DNA of 64,000 bases from Hyunsoonleella aestuarii (GTDB lineage: Bacteria > Bacteroidota > Bacteroidia > Flavobacteriales > Flavobacteriaceae), in NCBI RefSeq assembly GCF_006148925.1, contig NZ_VAWB01000001.1, positions 1,206,001-1,270,000 on the forward strand, given 5' to 3'. The translations under genes and the position numbers were made by a program. Positions 9,633 to 18,355 of the stretch are shown one piece after another. Positions within the stretch are counted from its first letter, which is position 1. Every line of letters begins with the position of its first letter. The notes under the pieces are model-generated. The model ran no database searches. It saw nothing but the letters and a program-made list of their open reading frames with translations, and was not told the DNA's origin.

Positions 9633-10280
9633 TTTTTCGCCAAAAGATAAATCTCCAGCATCACCCAGTCCAGGAACGATGTAGCCCTTATTATTAAGAG
9701 TTTTGTCAATAGTTGCTATCCATAGGTGAGTATCATTATTAAAGTTTTGATTTAAAAATTCCACACCTTCTTCAGCGCCAATAACACTTATTAAGTGAAC
9801 TGTTTTAGGTGTTCCAAATGGCTTCAAAGCTTCAAAAGTAGCTACCATAGATTGCCCAGTAGCAAGCATTGGGTCTGCTAGAACAAGGGTTTTGTCCTCT
9901 AAATTAGGACAAGCTAAATATTCAACAATAATCTCGAAACTTTCAGGATTATCCGTTTGATGTCTGTAAGCAGATATGAATGCATTTTCGGCCTTGTCAA
10001 AATAGTTAAGAAGTCCATTATGTAAAGGCACTCCTGCTCTTAAAATCGAACAAAGAACTACGTCATTATCAAAGATATCTGTTTTAGACTCTCCTAGAGG
10101 AGTTTCAACTAACTGTGCAGAATAATTTAAATATTTACTCATTTCATACCCCAAAATTTCACCAATGCGCTCAATATTTCTTCTAAATCGCATACGGTCT
10201 TTCTGAATGTTAACGTCTCTTATTTCAGATATAAACGAGTTTAAAATAGAATTTTGAATGGATAAATTATGAATGTGCAT
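9621..10280 (-). CDS. upp: Uracil phosphoribosyltransferase
   Basis: 219 residues, the usual size. It salvages uracil with PRPP to give UMP. The PRPP-binding motif ADPMLATGQS is at residues 135-144, ILRAGVPL at 79-86, and the uracil-binding C-terminus GYIVPGLGDAGDLSFG closes the protein. It overlaps the DUF6427 gene tail to tail by 12 bp. A transcript from this gene would therefore be antisense to the 3' end of that neighbour. Confidence 0.95.
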   Translation of the reverse strand: MHIHNLSIQNSILNSFISEIRDVNIQKDRMRFRRNIERIGEILGYEMSKYLNYSAQLVETPLGESKTDIFDNDVVLCSILRAGVPLHNGLLNYFDKAENAFISAYRHQTDNPESFEIIVEYLACPNLEDKTLVLADPMLATGQSMVATFEALKPFGTPKTVHLISVIGAEEGVEFLNQNFNNDTHLWIATIDKTLNNKGYIVPGLGDAGDLSFGEKLQH

Positions 10281-10398
10281 GCTTCAAAATATAAATTATG
10301 AAAAGTAAAGTTAACGAAACCTAGATAAAATAAATTATCAAAAAAAATCTAGTCATTCTAAAGCCGATGTTTTGTAAACATTTCTTATATAATTTATG

Positions 10399-10406
10399 TA
10401 GTTTTG
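10399..10406 (+). promoter_or_regulatory. Putative -7 box for the DUF4254 gene
   Basis: TAGTTTTG fits TAnnTTTG and is 19 bp before the ATG at 10426. A TTTG occurs at 10371-10374, a 24-bp spacing, somewhat longer than usual. Confidence 0.45.
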
Positions 10407-10425
10407 TATTTTAAAATTCACGAAT

Positions 10426-11031
10426 ATGTTTACCGATAAAGCTAATAAAATTTTTCAAGAGGTCATTAAAAAATACCATGTTATTAACACAGTAGATCAA
10501 CCCTTTGAAAATGGTTACCTAGAAAGTGATTTAATTGAACATTTATTGTACAGAAAATGTTGGATTGATACTGTTCAATGGCATTACGAAGACATTATCC
10601 GCGACCCACAAATAGACCCGGTAGCTGCCTTAAAATTGAAACGTCAAATAGATGCTTCGAATCAGGATAGAACTGATATGGTGGAGTATATTGATAGCTA
10701 TTTTCTTGAAAAATATAAAGATGTAACTGTTAAACCAGATGCAACAATTAATACTGAAAGCCCGGCATGGGGGATTGATAGATTATCAATTTTAGCTCTT
10801 AAAGTGTTTCACATGAATGAAGAAGCAACTCGTGAAGATGCTTCTGAAGGCCATAAAGCAGCTTGCAAGAAAAAACTAGATGTTTTACTGGAACAACGTG
10901 TAGATTTATCTACTGCCATTGATACCCTTTTAAGTGATATTGAAAAAGGAGATAAGTACATGAAAGTTTATAAGCAAATGAAAATGTACAACGACGACGA
11001 ACTAAATCCTGTTCTTCGTTCGCAAAAATAA
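10426..11031 (+). CDS. DUF4254 domain protein
   Basis: 201 residues, mostly helical and soluble, matching the Bacteroidota family DUF4254. Conserved-looking stretches are LLYRKCWIDTVQWHYEDIIRDP near residues 40-62 and SPAWGIDRLSILALKVFHM in the middle. The function is unknown. It lies 50 bp upstream of a GT9 heptosyltransferase-like gene in the same direction, an arrangement I recall from related genomes, suggesting an LPS or envelope link. No signal peptide or membrane helix is present, so it is probably cytoplasmic. Confidence 0.85.
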   Translation: MFTDKANKIFQEVIKKYHVINTVDQPFENGYLESDLIEHLLYRKCWIDTVQWHYEDIIRDPQIDPVAALKLKRQIDASNQDRTDMVEYIDSYFLEKYKDVTVKPDATINTESPAWGIDRLSILALKVFHMNEEATREDASEGHKAACKKKLDVLLEQRVDLSTAIDTLLSDIEKGDKYMKVYKQMKMYNDDELNPVLRSQK

Positions 11032-11036
11032 TACGT

Positions 11037-11094
11037 TGTCATCTTGAACAAGTTTCAGGATCTCATCACAATACGATTGAGATGCCAAAACAAC
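11037..11094. repeat. Worn copy of a dispersed intergenic hairpin repeat
   Basis: The left arm TGTCATCTTGAACAAG, then TTTCAGGATCTCA, resembles the TGTCATCCTGAACTTGTTTCAGGATCTC repeat common between genes in Bacteroidota. The right part TTGAGATGCCAAAACAA is an imperfect reverse complement of the end of that arm. The right arm includes the ATG and first codons of the GT9 gene. Similar fragments occur at 27211-27240, 28286-28313, 44494-44537 and 54845-54868. Confidence 0.55.
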
Positions 11095-12101
11095 AAAAAC
11101 ATATCCTAGTAATACGTCTTTCCGCTATGGGAGATGTTGCTATGACAATTCCTGTTCTAAGAGCACTAACTCAACAGCATCCCGAATTAACTATTACAAT
11201 GTTAACAAGAAAGGCGTTTTTCCCTTTTTTTAGAGATTTAGCTAGTGTCAATCTTTTTGAAGCAGATGTAAAAGGAAGACATAAGGGGGCTTACGGTCTT
11301 TTTAAGCTAGCTAAAAGACTTAATGAAAATAGGTTTTACGCTATTGTAGATTTACACAATGTTTTAAGAAGCAAAGTTTTAAAAAAGTTTCTTAAATGTA
11401 GACGTTTTATCTCTATAGATAAAGGTAGAACTGAAAAGCGATTGTTAACATCTGGTAAAATTTTCAAACCACTAAAAACAACCCATCAACGTTATGCTGA
11501 TGTTTTCAATGGATTGGGTTATAAGATCGATTTATCTAATCCGACATTCCCTGAGAAAAAAGTTCTCAATGAAAAACTTATAAATATAGTTGGGGGTGAT
11601 ATTTCAAATTTAATTGGAATTGCACCATTTGCTGCACATAATAGTAAAATGTATCCATTAGATCTTATGGAAGAGGTTATTAAAAAACTTTCAGAGGATT
11701 ATAAAATCATTCTATTTGGCGGTGGTATAAGAGAAAAAGAAACTTTAAGAGAATTTGAGTCTTCCTATAAAAACGTGATTAATCTAGCGGGCAAGTTAAG
11801 TATGAATGAAGAATTAGATATCATTTCTAATTTAGATGTTATGCTTTCAATGGATTCTGGTAACGCACATATTGCAGCAATGCTAGGGGTTAAAGTAATT
11901 ACCATTTGGGGAGTTACTCACCCTTATGCAGGGTTTGCACCATTTAATCAATCAGAAGATTATGCCTTACTCGCAGATAGAAAAAAGTACCCTAAGATTC
12001 CAACATCAGTTTATGGGAATAAATTTGAAGAAGGATATACACAAGCTGCAGGGACTATAAGTCCTGAACGAGTTATAGAAAAAATCAAGTCAATAATCTA
12101 A
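11082..12101 (+). CDS. Glycosyltransferase family 9 (heptosyltransferase-like)
   Basis: 339 residues of the ADP-heptose:LPS heptosyltransferase family (GT9, GT-B fold), expected to act on LPS core at the inner membrane. Visible are HILVIRLSAMGDVAMTIP at the N-terminus, the ligand loop GIAPFAAHNSKMYP, and MDSGNAHIAAMLGV with the family D-SG-H signature and TIWGVTHP. The residues MPKQQ preceding the conserved KHILVIRLS lie inside a repeat remnant, so the annotated start may have been gained from that element. No closer ATG exists before the conserved region. The acceptor sugar is unknown. Confidence 0.9.
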   Translation: MPKQQKHILVIRLSAMGDVAMTIPVLRALTQQHPELTITMLTRKAFFPFFRDLASVNLFEADVKGRHKGAYGLFKLAKRLNENRFYAIVDLHNVLRSKVLKKFLKCRRFISIDKGRTEKRLLTSGKIFKPLKTTHQRYADVFNGLGYKIDLSNPTFPEKKVLNEKLINIVGGDISNLIGIAPFAAHNSKMYPLDLMEEVIKKLSEDYKIILFGGGIREKETLREFESSYKNVINLAGKLSMNEELDIISNLDVMLSMDSGNAHIAAMLGVKVITIWGVTHPYAGFAPFNQSEDYALLADRKKYPKIPTSVYGNKFEEGYTQAAGTISPERVIEKIKSII

Positions 12102-12132
12102 AAGCAAAGGGTTCTATAGTCTAACGGCTATT

Positions 12133-13188
12133 TTAAACATCATCATAATCTACAACTATAGTAGATGATGTTGGATGTGCTTGACAGGTAAGGATAAGAC
12201 CTTCGGCTATTTCACTTTCAGTTAAAATATTATTCTGACGCATTGTAGCCTCTCCTTCTTTTATTCTAGCTAAACAGCTACTACATATACCGCCTTGGCA
12301 AGAGTAAGGAGCATCTAAATCTTCATCTAGAGCAGCTTCTAGTATGGTTTGTTTTTGAGCCATTTCGAAGCTAGTTTCTTCATCATCAACAATAACAGTA
12401 ATTTTAGATTTCCCAGCAACTACTTTATCTTCATTAACCTCTGCAGGTTTGGCTGCTTTAAATAACTCAAAATGAATTCTAGATTCATCTATCCCATGTT
12501 CAGTCAATACATCTTTTACAGTATGAATCATGGCTTCTGGGCCACATAAGTAAAATGCATCAACGTCAATATGCTTGTGCTTATTTTTCATCACATAATT
12601 AACGGTGCTTTTTTCAATACGTCCAAAAATAGAGTTGTCTTCATCTTTTTGACTAAATACAAACTGAATAGAAAAACGTTCTTTGTATTCATGCTGTAAA
12701 TTCAATAATTCGTTTAAAAACATAGTGTCACTAGTCGACTTGTTACCGTAGACTAGAATTACCTTACTATAAACCTCTTCTTCTAAGGCACACTTAATAA
12801 TACTTAGTACTGGGGTAATCCCGCTACCCGCAGCAAAAGCGGCTATATTTTTTGTTTTAGAATCGTTTGGTTCAAAAATAAATCTGCCTTTTGGAGGGGC
12901 AACTTCAAGATTGTCACCCGGTTTTAAAATGTTATTTGCAAAAGAAGAAAAAGTACCATCTTTAACCTCCTTTACAGCGACTTTTAGTTCACCACTTTTA
13001 GGAGAAACACATAATGAATAATCACGACGTACGTCATTTCCATTTATTTTCGTTTTTAATGTTATGTACTGCCCCGCTTTAAAAGTAAAAACGTCCTTTA
13101 AGTTATCAGGCAAATTAAATGATATACTAATTGCTTTTTCGGTTTCTCTTTTTATAGCTTTAACCGATAGTGTGTGGAATGATGACAT
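12133..13188 (-). CDS. PaaE-like ferredoxin reductase with C-terminal 2Fe-2S domain
   Basis: 351 residues in three parts. There is an FAD-binding barrel (RRDYSLC, RxYS at 55-58) and an NAD(P)-binding domain (FAAGSGITPVLSI, YLCGPEAMIH). A plant-type 2Fe-2S ferredoxin domain has Cys 297, 302, 305 and 335. The layout matches PaaE and related reductases that pass electrons from NAD(P)H to an oxygenase or desaturase. No phenylacetate genes are nearby, so the electron acceptor is unknown; a lipid desaturase partner is common in this phylum but is only a guess. It is transcribed alone, convergent to the GT9 gene. Confidence 0.9.
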   Translation of the reverse strand: MSSFHTLSVKAIKRETEKAISISFNLPDNLKDVFTFKAGQYITLKTKINGNDVRRDYSLCVSPKSGELKVAVKEVKDGTFSSFANNILKPGDNLEVAPPKGRFIFEPNDSKTKNIAAFAAGSGITPVLSIIKCALEEEVYSKVILVYGNKSTSDTMFLNELLNLQHEYKERFSIQFVFSQKDEDNSIFGRIEKSTVNYVMKNKHKHIDVDAFYLCGPEAMIHTVKDVLTEHGIDESRIHFELFKAAKPAEVNEDKVVAGKSKITVIVDDEETSFEMAQKQTILEAALDEDLDAPYSCQGGICSSCLARIKEGEATMRQNNILTESEIAEGLILTCQAHPTSSTIVVDYDDV

Positions 13189-13202
13189 GAATTAATTTTT
13201 GA

Positions 13203-13210
13203 CAAAAATA
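13203..13210 (-). promoter_or_regulatory. Putative -7 box for the PaaE-like reductase gene
   Basis: TATTTTTG on the minus strand, 14 bp before the ATG at 13188, fits the Bacteroidota -7 box. No obvious -33 TTTG. Confidence 0.42.
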
Positions 13211-13310
13211 GTGAAGTGGTTTGTAAATTTTAATTTTGGTTGTAACATTTAGTTGAAATATATTACTAACACGAAGAATTTAATTCATAATAATTCAAAC
13301 TAAACAAAAA

Positions 13311-14789
13311 ATGATAAATCGGTTCTTAAGTTTAGAGTGGAAATCTTTTTTTAGATCGGCAAGTTTTGGAAAAAGTCTAGGAATAAAAATATTTATGGGT
13401 TTACTAGCTCTTTATTTTATGTCTATGTTTTTATTCATAGGGTTTTTTATGGATAAAATTTTGAAAAAGGTTTATCCAGATATAGACCCTTTAGTTGCTT
13501 TTAATGGATTAATTTTCTTTTGGATTTTAGGAGATCTTTTAGTTAGATTTTTTTTTCAAAAACTTCCAGTAATGAGCGTTAAACCGTTACTTACTCTTCC
13601 CATAAAAAGAAAGTCGATTGTTAATTATGTTTTGGGAAAATCTGCAATTTCTTTTATAAATTTCTTGCCACTATTTGCCGTTATTCCATTTAGTATTAAA
13701 CTAATTTATAGCGGATATGATGGGTCACCTATTTTAATTTGGGTTATAACAATGATATTATTGACCCTAATTAACAACTTTCTCAATTTTATTATTGAAA
13801 GCTTATCGGCAGAAACAGAATTATCATTTTTACCAATAATTGTGCTAGTCGGTGCATTGTATAGCTTAAATTATTTTGGTTTTGTAAATATTGCAGGAGC
13901 TTTATCAAAAGGAATATCGGCTATTTCAAATAATCCAGTTTTATTGATAGTTCCACTATTAATATTGATAGGGCTTTACATCTATAACTTTAAAATATTA
14001 AGAAATAAGCTTTTCTTAGACAGTGGATTAAAAGCAAAGATTAAAGAAGTAAATGCATCAAACCTCGATTGGACTAAAAATTTCGGAGATATTGCTCCTT
14101 TTATGCAGTTAGATTTAAAACTTATTTGGAGAAATAAGCGAACAAAATCTTCGGTATGGATGTTAGCTATAGGGTTGCTATACGGCCTATTTTTTTATCC
14201 ACAACCAACTTACCAAGGAATGCCATGGTTTTTTGTTTTTATTGGTGTGTTTTCTACTGGTATTTTCCTTATAAATTTTGGGCAATTTATTCCAGCCTGG
14301 GACAGCGGATATTACAAATTGTTAATGAGTCAAAATATTAAATACGAACAGTATCTTAAATCTAAATTCACATTAATGGCAGTAAGTGTTGGTATATTAT
14401 TTATACTTGGAATTCCTTATGTCTTTTTTGGGTGGAAAATATTATTCGCTCATTTTGCAGCCGCAATTTATAACATTGGGGTTAATACACATGTAATACT
14501 TTATGGTGGATCGTTTAATAGAAAAAAAATAGATCTGAGTCAAAAAGCCGCTTTTAACTATCAGGGTACAGGAGCAGTCCAATGGGTTATAGGAATCCCT
14601 TTGCTCATATTACCTATGGGCTTATTTGCAATATTTTATTTTCTTATAAGTTTTGAGATAGCCTGCTTAGTGCTCATTTTACTTGGGATTATTGGTGTTG
14701 TTTTTCATCAAAAAATCATGAAAGCAATCACGTCAAAATATTTAGAATCAAAGTATAAAATGATTGGGGCATTTAATCAAAATAATTAA
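13311..14789 (+). CDS. DUF5687 family ABC exporter permease
   Basis: 492 residues with about 12 hydrophobic segments, starting MINRFLSLEWKSFFRS as is usual for DUF5687. A second EWK-like cytoplasmic segment (QLDLKLIWRNKRTKSS, near residue 268) precedes the second half, suggesting an internal duplication of a six-helix unit. It lies 11 bp before a single ATP-binding protein gene, so the pair forms a probable ABC-2-like exporter. The substrate is unknown. A convergently placed second permease or accessory protein is not seen. Confidence 0.85.
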   Translation: MINRFLSLEWKSFFRSASFGKSLGIKIFMGLLALYFMSMFLFIGFFMDKILKKVYPDIDPLVAFNGLIFFWILGDLLVRFFFQKLPVMSVKPLLTLPIKRKSIVNYVLGKSAISFINFLPLFAVIPFSIKLIYSGYDGSPILIWVITMILLTLINNFLNFIIESLSAETELSFLPIIVLVGALYSLNYFGFVNIAGALSKGISAISNNPVLLIVPLLILIGLYIYNFKILRNKLFLDSGLKAKIKEVNASNLDWTKNFGDIAPFMQLDLKLIWRNKRTKSSVWMLAIGLLYGLFFYPQPTYQGMPWFFVFIGVFSTGIFLINFGQFIPAWDSGYYKLLMSQNIKYEQYLKSKFTLMAVSVGILFILGIPYVFFGWKILFAHFAAAIYNIGVNTHVILYGGSFNRKKIDLSQKAAFNYQGTGAVQWVIGIPLLILPMGLFAIFYFLISFEIACLVLILLGIIGVVFHQKIMKAITSKYLESKYKMIGAFNQNN

Positions 14790-14800
14790 TAAAACATATC

Positions 14801-15496
14801 ATGATATCAACATCTAATTTATCAAAAACATATTCAGGAAATCAAGTATTAAATATTGAATCTTTGGAGATTCCGCGAGGACAAAGTTTTGGACTAGTTG
14901 GAAACAACGGTGCTGGAAAAACAACCTATTTCAGTTTACTCTTAGATTTAATTCAACCAACAACAGGCTTTATAAAAAGCAATGACATTCAAGTAAATAA
15001 AAGTGAAGCTTGGAAACCTTTCACTGCTGCATTTATAGATGAAAGTTTTTTGATAGGGTATTTAACCCCCGAAGAGTATTTCTATTTCATTGGTGAATTA
15101 AGAGGTCAGAATAAAGCCGATGTTGATAAATTGGTTGGTCAATTTGAAGATTTTTTTCATGGAGAAATTTTGGGTCAGAAGAAATACTTACGCGATTTAA
15201 GTAAAGGAAATCAAAAAAAAGCTGGTATTGTAGCTGCTTTGATAGGGAATCCAGAGGTTATTATTCTAGATGAGCCATTTGCTAATTTAGATCCAACTAC
15301 CCAAATTCGTCTGAAGGAAATCATAAAAGGACTTACTGAAAATAGAGATGTGACCGTACTAATTTCGAGTCACGATTTATTACATATTACCGATGTTTGT
15401 GAGCGTATAGTAGTTCTTGATAAAGGCGAATTAGTTAAAGATTTGGTTACAAGTGCGGCCACTTTAAAAGAGTTAGAATCACATTTTGCAAACTAA
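14801..15496 (+). CDS. ABC transporter ATP-binding protein (partner of DUF5687 permease)
   Basis: 231 residues, a single nucleotide-binding domain. Walker A GNNGAGKT is at 34-41, the signature is LSKGNQKKAG (a variant of LSGGQ), Walker B is VIILDEPFANLDP, and the switch His is in ISSHDL. The short Q-loop region and the K in the signature are like ABC-2 exporters of the CcmA/BcrA type. It is adjacent to its permease with an 11-bp gap. The transported molecule cannot be predicted. Confidence 0.93.
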   Translation: MISTSNLSKTYSGNQVLNIESLEIPRGQSFGLVGNNGAGKTTYFSLLLDLIQPTTGFIKSNDIQVNKSEAWKPFTAAFIDESFLIGYLTPEEYFYFIGELRGQNKADVDKLVGQFEDFFHGEILGQKKYLRDLSKGNQKKAGIVAALIGNPEVIILDEPFANLDPTTQIRLKEIIKGLTENRDVTVLISSHDLLHITDVCERIVVLDKGELVKDLVTSAATLKELESHFAN

Positions 15497-15557
15497 GTCT
15501 TTCTCCAAATTAGACCGCATTTTATAGGTTAATCGAAAAAGATGCTTATTTTTACCT

Positions 15558-15578
15558 ACTTACATAATATATGTAAGT
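15558..15578. repeat. Short perfect palindrome in the ABC-sprE gap
   Basis: ACTTACATA-ATA-TATGTAAGT, 9-bp arms with a 3-base centre, about 60 bp after the ABC ATPase stop. There is no T-run, so a simple terminator is unlikely; it could be a protein-binding site or RNA end structure. Confidence 0.4.
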
Positions 15579-15638
15579 GTTTGCAGTTATTTATCATACC
15601 GATTTGATTGCAAAAAGACATACAGAAAACGACGTTGC

Positions 15639-15716
15639 TTTTTTATTCTATTTCCTTATTCATGATTTACATAACAAATAGTATGAAAATCAATCATAGC
15701 GTTATAGAATAAAAAA
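15639..15716. repeat. 78-bp hairpin-forming inverted repeat upstream of sprE
   Basis: The outer arms TTTTTTATTCTAT and ATAGAATAAAAAA are perfect complements (13 bp) separated by 52 bases. An inner pair, ATGATT and AATCAT, nests within. It lies 60 bp upstream of the sprE start. It could be a remnant of a small mobile element or a bidirectional terminator-like structure. Confidence 0.5.
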
Positions 15717-15735
15717 TGAACAAGTTTGAATATGT

Positions 15736-15743
15736 TATTTTTG
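15736..15743 (+). promoter_or_regulatory. Putative -7 box for sprE
   Basis: TATTTTTG, matching TAnnTTTG, 33 bp before the TTG start of sprE. The -33 position has no clear TTTG. Confidence 0.45.
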
Positions 15744-15776
15744 CAACTAAATTGGTCTTAACCAAATAATCAGGTA

Positions 15777-18344
15777 TTGAAAACATCTATTAAAGCCATA
15801 CTAGCTTTAGTATGCTCCATATTTATCCTAGGGAGTTGTTCTAGAAAAAAAGACAATTTTATTAGCAGAAATTACCATGCTGTTACCGCAGAATTTAATG
15901 CGCTTTACAATGGGTATATTGCATTAGAAGAAGGGCGTAATGATCTTAACGATGATTATCAAGATAATTACTGGGAAGTATTGCCAATAGAGCGTTTGGA
16001 GGTTTTTGATGATGTTGTTTTACCAGGACAATCAAAAAATGAAAGTTTTAGTCGTGCAGAGGAAAAGGCTGTAAAAGCCATTCAAAAGCACAGTATGAAT
16101 ATAGGAGGGAAAGAGAAAAACCCTCAAATAGATGAAGCCTACTTACTACTCGGAAAATGCCGTTATTTTGACCAACGGTTCGTTCCTGCCTTGGAAGCTT
16201 TCAATTTTATTCTTTATAAATATCCGGCAAGCGATAAAATAAACCAAGCCAAAATTTGGAGAGAAAAAACCAATATTCGTTTAGAGAATGAAGAGTTGGC
16301 AATTGATAATTTAAAGCGTCTTTTAAAGCAAGAAGAACTTGAAGATCAAGATTTAGCCGATGCCACTTCTATGTTAGCACAAGCGTATTTAAACACTAAA
16401 GTTGTTGACACAGCCATTACGCTATTAGAAATTGCGGCAGATGCCACAAAAAGTAATGATGAACGCGGACGTTATAAATTCATTCAAGGACAATTATATA
16501 ATCAATTAGGTTATAAGGATAGTGCTAATATTGCTTTTGATAAGGTTATAGAACTTAACCGAAAGACACCACGTATTTACATGATTGCTGCGCATATTGA
16601 AAAAATTAAAAATTTCGATTACTCTAATGGTGATAAGCAATTACTTCTTGAGCATCTTACAGATTTAGAAGAGAATAGAGAAAACAGACCTTATTTAGAT
16701 AAGATATATCATCAAATTGCAGAGTATCATTTAAAAAATAAATCCGATTCTTTGGCAGTTGCTTACTATAATAAATCGCTCCGTACAAATACGCCTGATA
16801 AATTATTGAGAGCAAAGAATTACGAGACACTTGGTAACATGAATTTTGATGTTTCGCTATACAGAGATGCCGGAGCTTATTTCGATAGTACCATGACAAA
16901 TTTGGTTGTTAATTCTAAATCATACCGGGTTATTAAGAAAAAAAGAGATAACCTTGATGATGTTATTTATTATGAAGATATAGCACAAGTAAACGACAGC
17001 ATTTTACATTTGGTAAATATGCCAGAAGCTGAAAGATTAGCTTTTTTCCAAGAATTTGCCGATGATTTAAAAGCTGCTGCTGAAGAAGCTCAGGAAAAAC
17101 GAGAGGCAGCTGAACGAAATAAAGGCATTATTACAGTTAACAATAACATTGGTGGGCAACCATCTAATCCCGGAAATCCTGGATTACCAGGGCAGAATAC
17201 GTCATTTTACTTTTACAACCCTACCACTGTGGCTTATGGTAAGAATGAGTTTGTGAAAATTTGGGGAAATAGAACTTTAGAAGATAATTGGAGATGGTCT
17301 AACAAAAGCAGTTCTGGAGGATCTGGAAATATTTTAGGAGGTGATATTGTAGCTTCAGCTTCAGAAGAAGAACGCTATGACCCTCAGTTTTATATTTCTG
17401 CATTGCCGTCAGAAGAAAAGGAAATCGATAGTATATCAAAAGAAAGAAACTTTGCCTACTATCAATTAGGCTTAATTTATAAAGAGAAGTTTAAAGAATA
17501 TGAACTTTCAAAAAGTAAGTTTCAGAATTTATTGAAAAGCAATCCAGAGGAGCGATTAATTTTACCTTCAAAATACAACCTTTTTAAGCTCTATGAATTA
17601 CTGGGAGAGAATGATGAAGCCCAAATAGCAAAAAATGATATTGTATCAAACTACCCAGACTCAAGGTACGCGACTATTTTAAATAACCCTGAATTAGCAG
17701 CTTCTGCGGACGATAATAGTCCTGAAAATCTATATGAAAAACTTTATGAACAGCATGAAAATCAAAAATATGCTGAGGTTATTTCTAAATGCGAAGAATA
17801 CATTACGGCTTTCGATGGGGAGTCTATTGTTGCCAAGTTTGAATTGTTAAAAGCAACTGCAACAGGCCGTTTATATGGGTATAAACCATATAGTGAAGCT
17901 ATTAATTTTGTAGCCGTTACTTATGCAAACACACCAGAAGGCAAGCAGGCTCAAGAGATCAAATCTAAATTGATTCCTCAAATAGCTAATTCGGAGTTTG
18001 TCGAGGCGAGTGATAGCATTGTACAGAATTATAAAGTTGTTTTTAAATTTGATAATTCAGAATCTTCAAAAATCACTACCTTTAAGGACACACTTATTAG
18101 TGTTCTAAAGAACATTAAATATTATAATTTAAAAGCATCTTTAGATGTTTATGACCCTAAAACAACGCTTGTACTTGTTCATGGATTAAAAAATGAACAA
18201 TTAGCAAAAACGTTTGATCAGTTGCTAGCTGAAGAAGAGTGGCGCAAAATAGCAAAACCTTATTTTGCTGTGTCTTCTTCGAATTATCAAATTATTCAAA
18301 TTCATAAAAATTTGGATACATATTTAAGTACAAATACTAATTAG
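15777..18344 (+). CDS. sprE: SprE/PorW-like type IX secretion lipoprotein with TPR repeats
   Basis: 855 residues starting at TTG. The signal sequence ends in the lipobox ILGSC (Cys near residue 21), so it is a lipoprotein. Most of the chain is tetratricopeptide-like helix pairs (for example IDEAYLLLGKCRYFDQRF and FAYYQLGLIYKEKF). An E/K-rich coiled stretch and a G/N/P-rich linker lie near residues 430-470. Order and length match SprE of Flavobacterium and PorW of Porphyromonas, needed for type IX secretion and gliding. Downstream, 11 bp later, is a bactofilin, then the atpZ region. Assignment is by overall resemblance. Confidence 0.85.
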   Translation: MKTSIKAILALVCSIFILGSCSRKKDNFISRNYHAVTAEFNALYNGYIALEEGRNDLNDDYQDNYWEVLPIERLEVFDDVVLPGQSKNESFSRAEEKAVKAIQKHSMNIGGKEKNPQIDEAYLLLGKCRYFDQRFVPALEAFNFILYKYPASDKINQAKIWREKTNIRLENEELAIDNLKRLLKQEELEDQDLADATSMLAQAYLNTKVVDTAITLLEIAADATKSNDERGRYKFIQGQLYNQLGYKDSANIAFDKVIELNRKTPRIYMIAAHIEKIKNFDYSNGDKQLLLEHLTDLEENRENRPYLDKIYHQIAEYHLKNKSDSLAVAYYNKSLRTNTPDKLLRAKNYETLGNMNFDVSLYRDAGAYFDSTMTNLVVNSKSYRVIKKKRDNLDDVIYYEDIAQVNDSILHLVNMPEAERLAFFQEFADDLKAAAEEAQEKREAAERNKGIITVNNNIGGQPSNPGNPGLPGQNTSFYFYNPTTVAYGKNEFVKIWGNRTLEDNWRWSNKSSSGGSGNILGGDIVASASEEERYDPQFYISALPSEEKEIDSISKERNFAYYQLGLIYKEKFKEYELSKSKFQNLLKSNPEERLILPSKYNLFKLYELLGENDEAQIAKNDIVSNYPDSRYATILNNPELAASADDNSPENLYEKLYEQHENQKYAEVISKCEEYITAFDGESIVAKFELLKATATGRLYGYKPYSEAINFVAVTYANTPEGKQAQEIKSKLIPQIANSEFVEASDSIVQNYKVVFKFDNSESSKITTFKDTLISVLKNIKYYNLKASLDVYDPKTTLVLVHGLKNEQLAKTFDQLLAEEEWRKIAKPYFAVSSSNYQIIQIHKNLDTYLSTNTN

Positions 18345-18355
18345 TAAACAATATT

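Noticed and set aside
11050-11110. Repeat at 11037 as a CRISPR or attachment site
   Set aside because: Only one arm pair exists, there are no spacers or repeated units, and no integrase gene is near.
12102-12132. GGTTCTATAGTCTAACGG string near the end of the GT9 gene as a tRNA fragment
   Set aside because: Too short and without cloverleaf pairing; the whole gap is only 31 bp.
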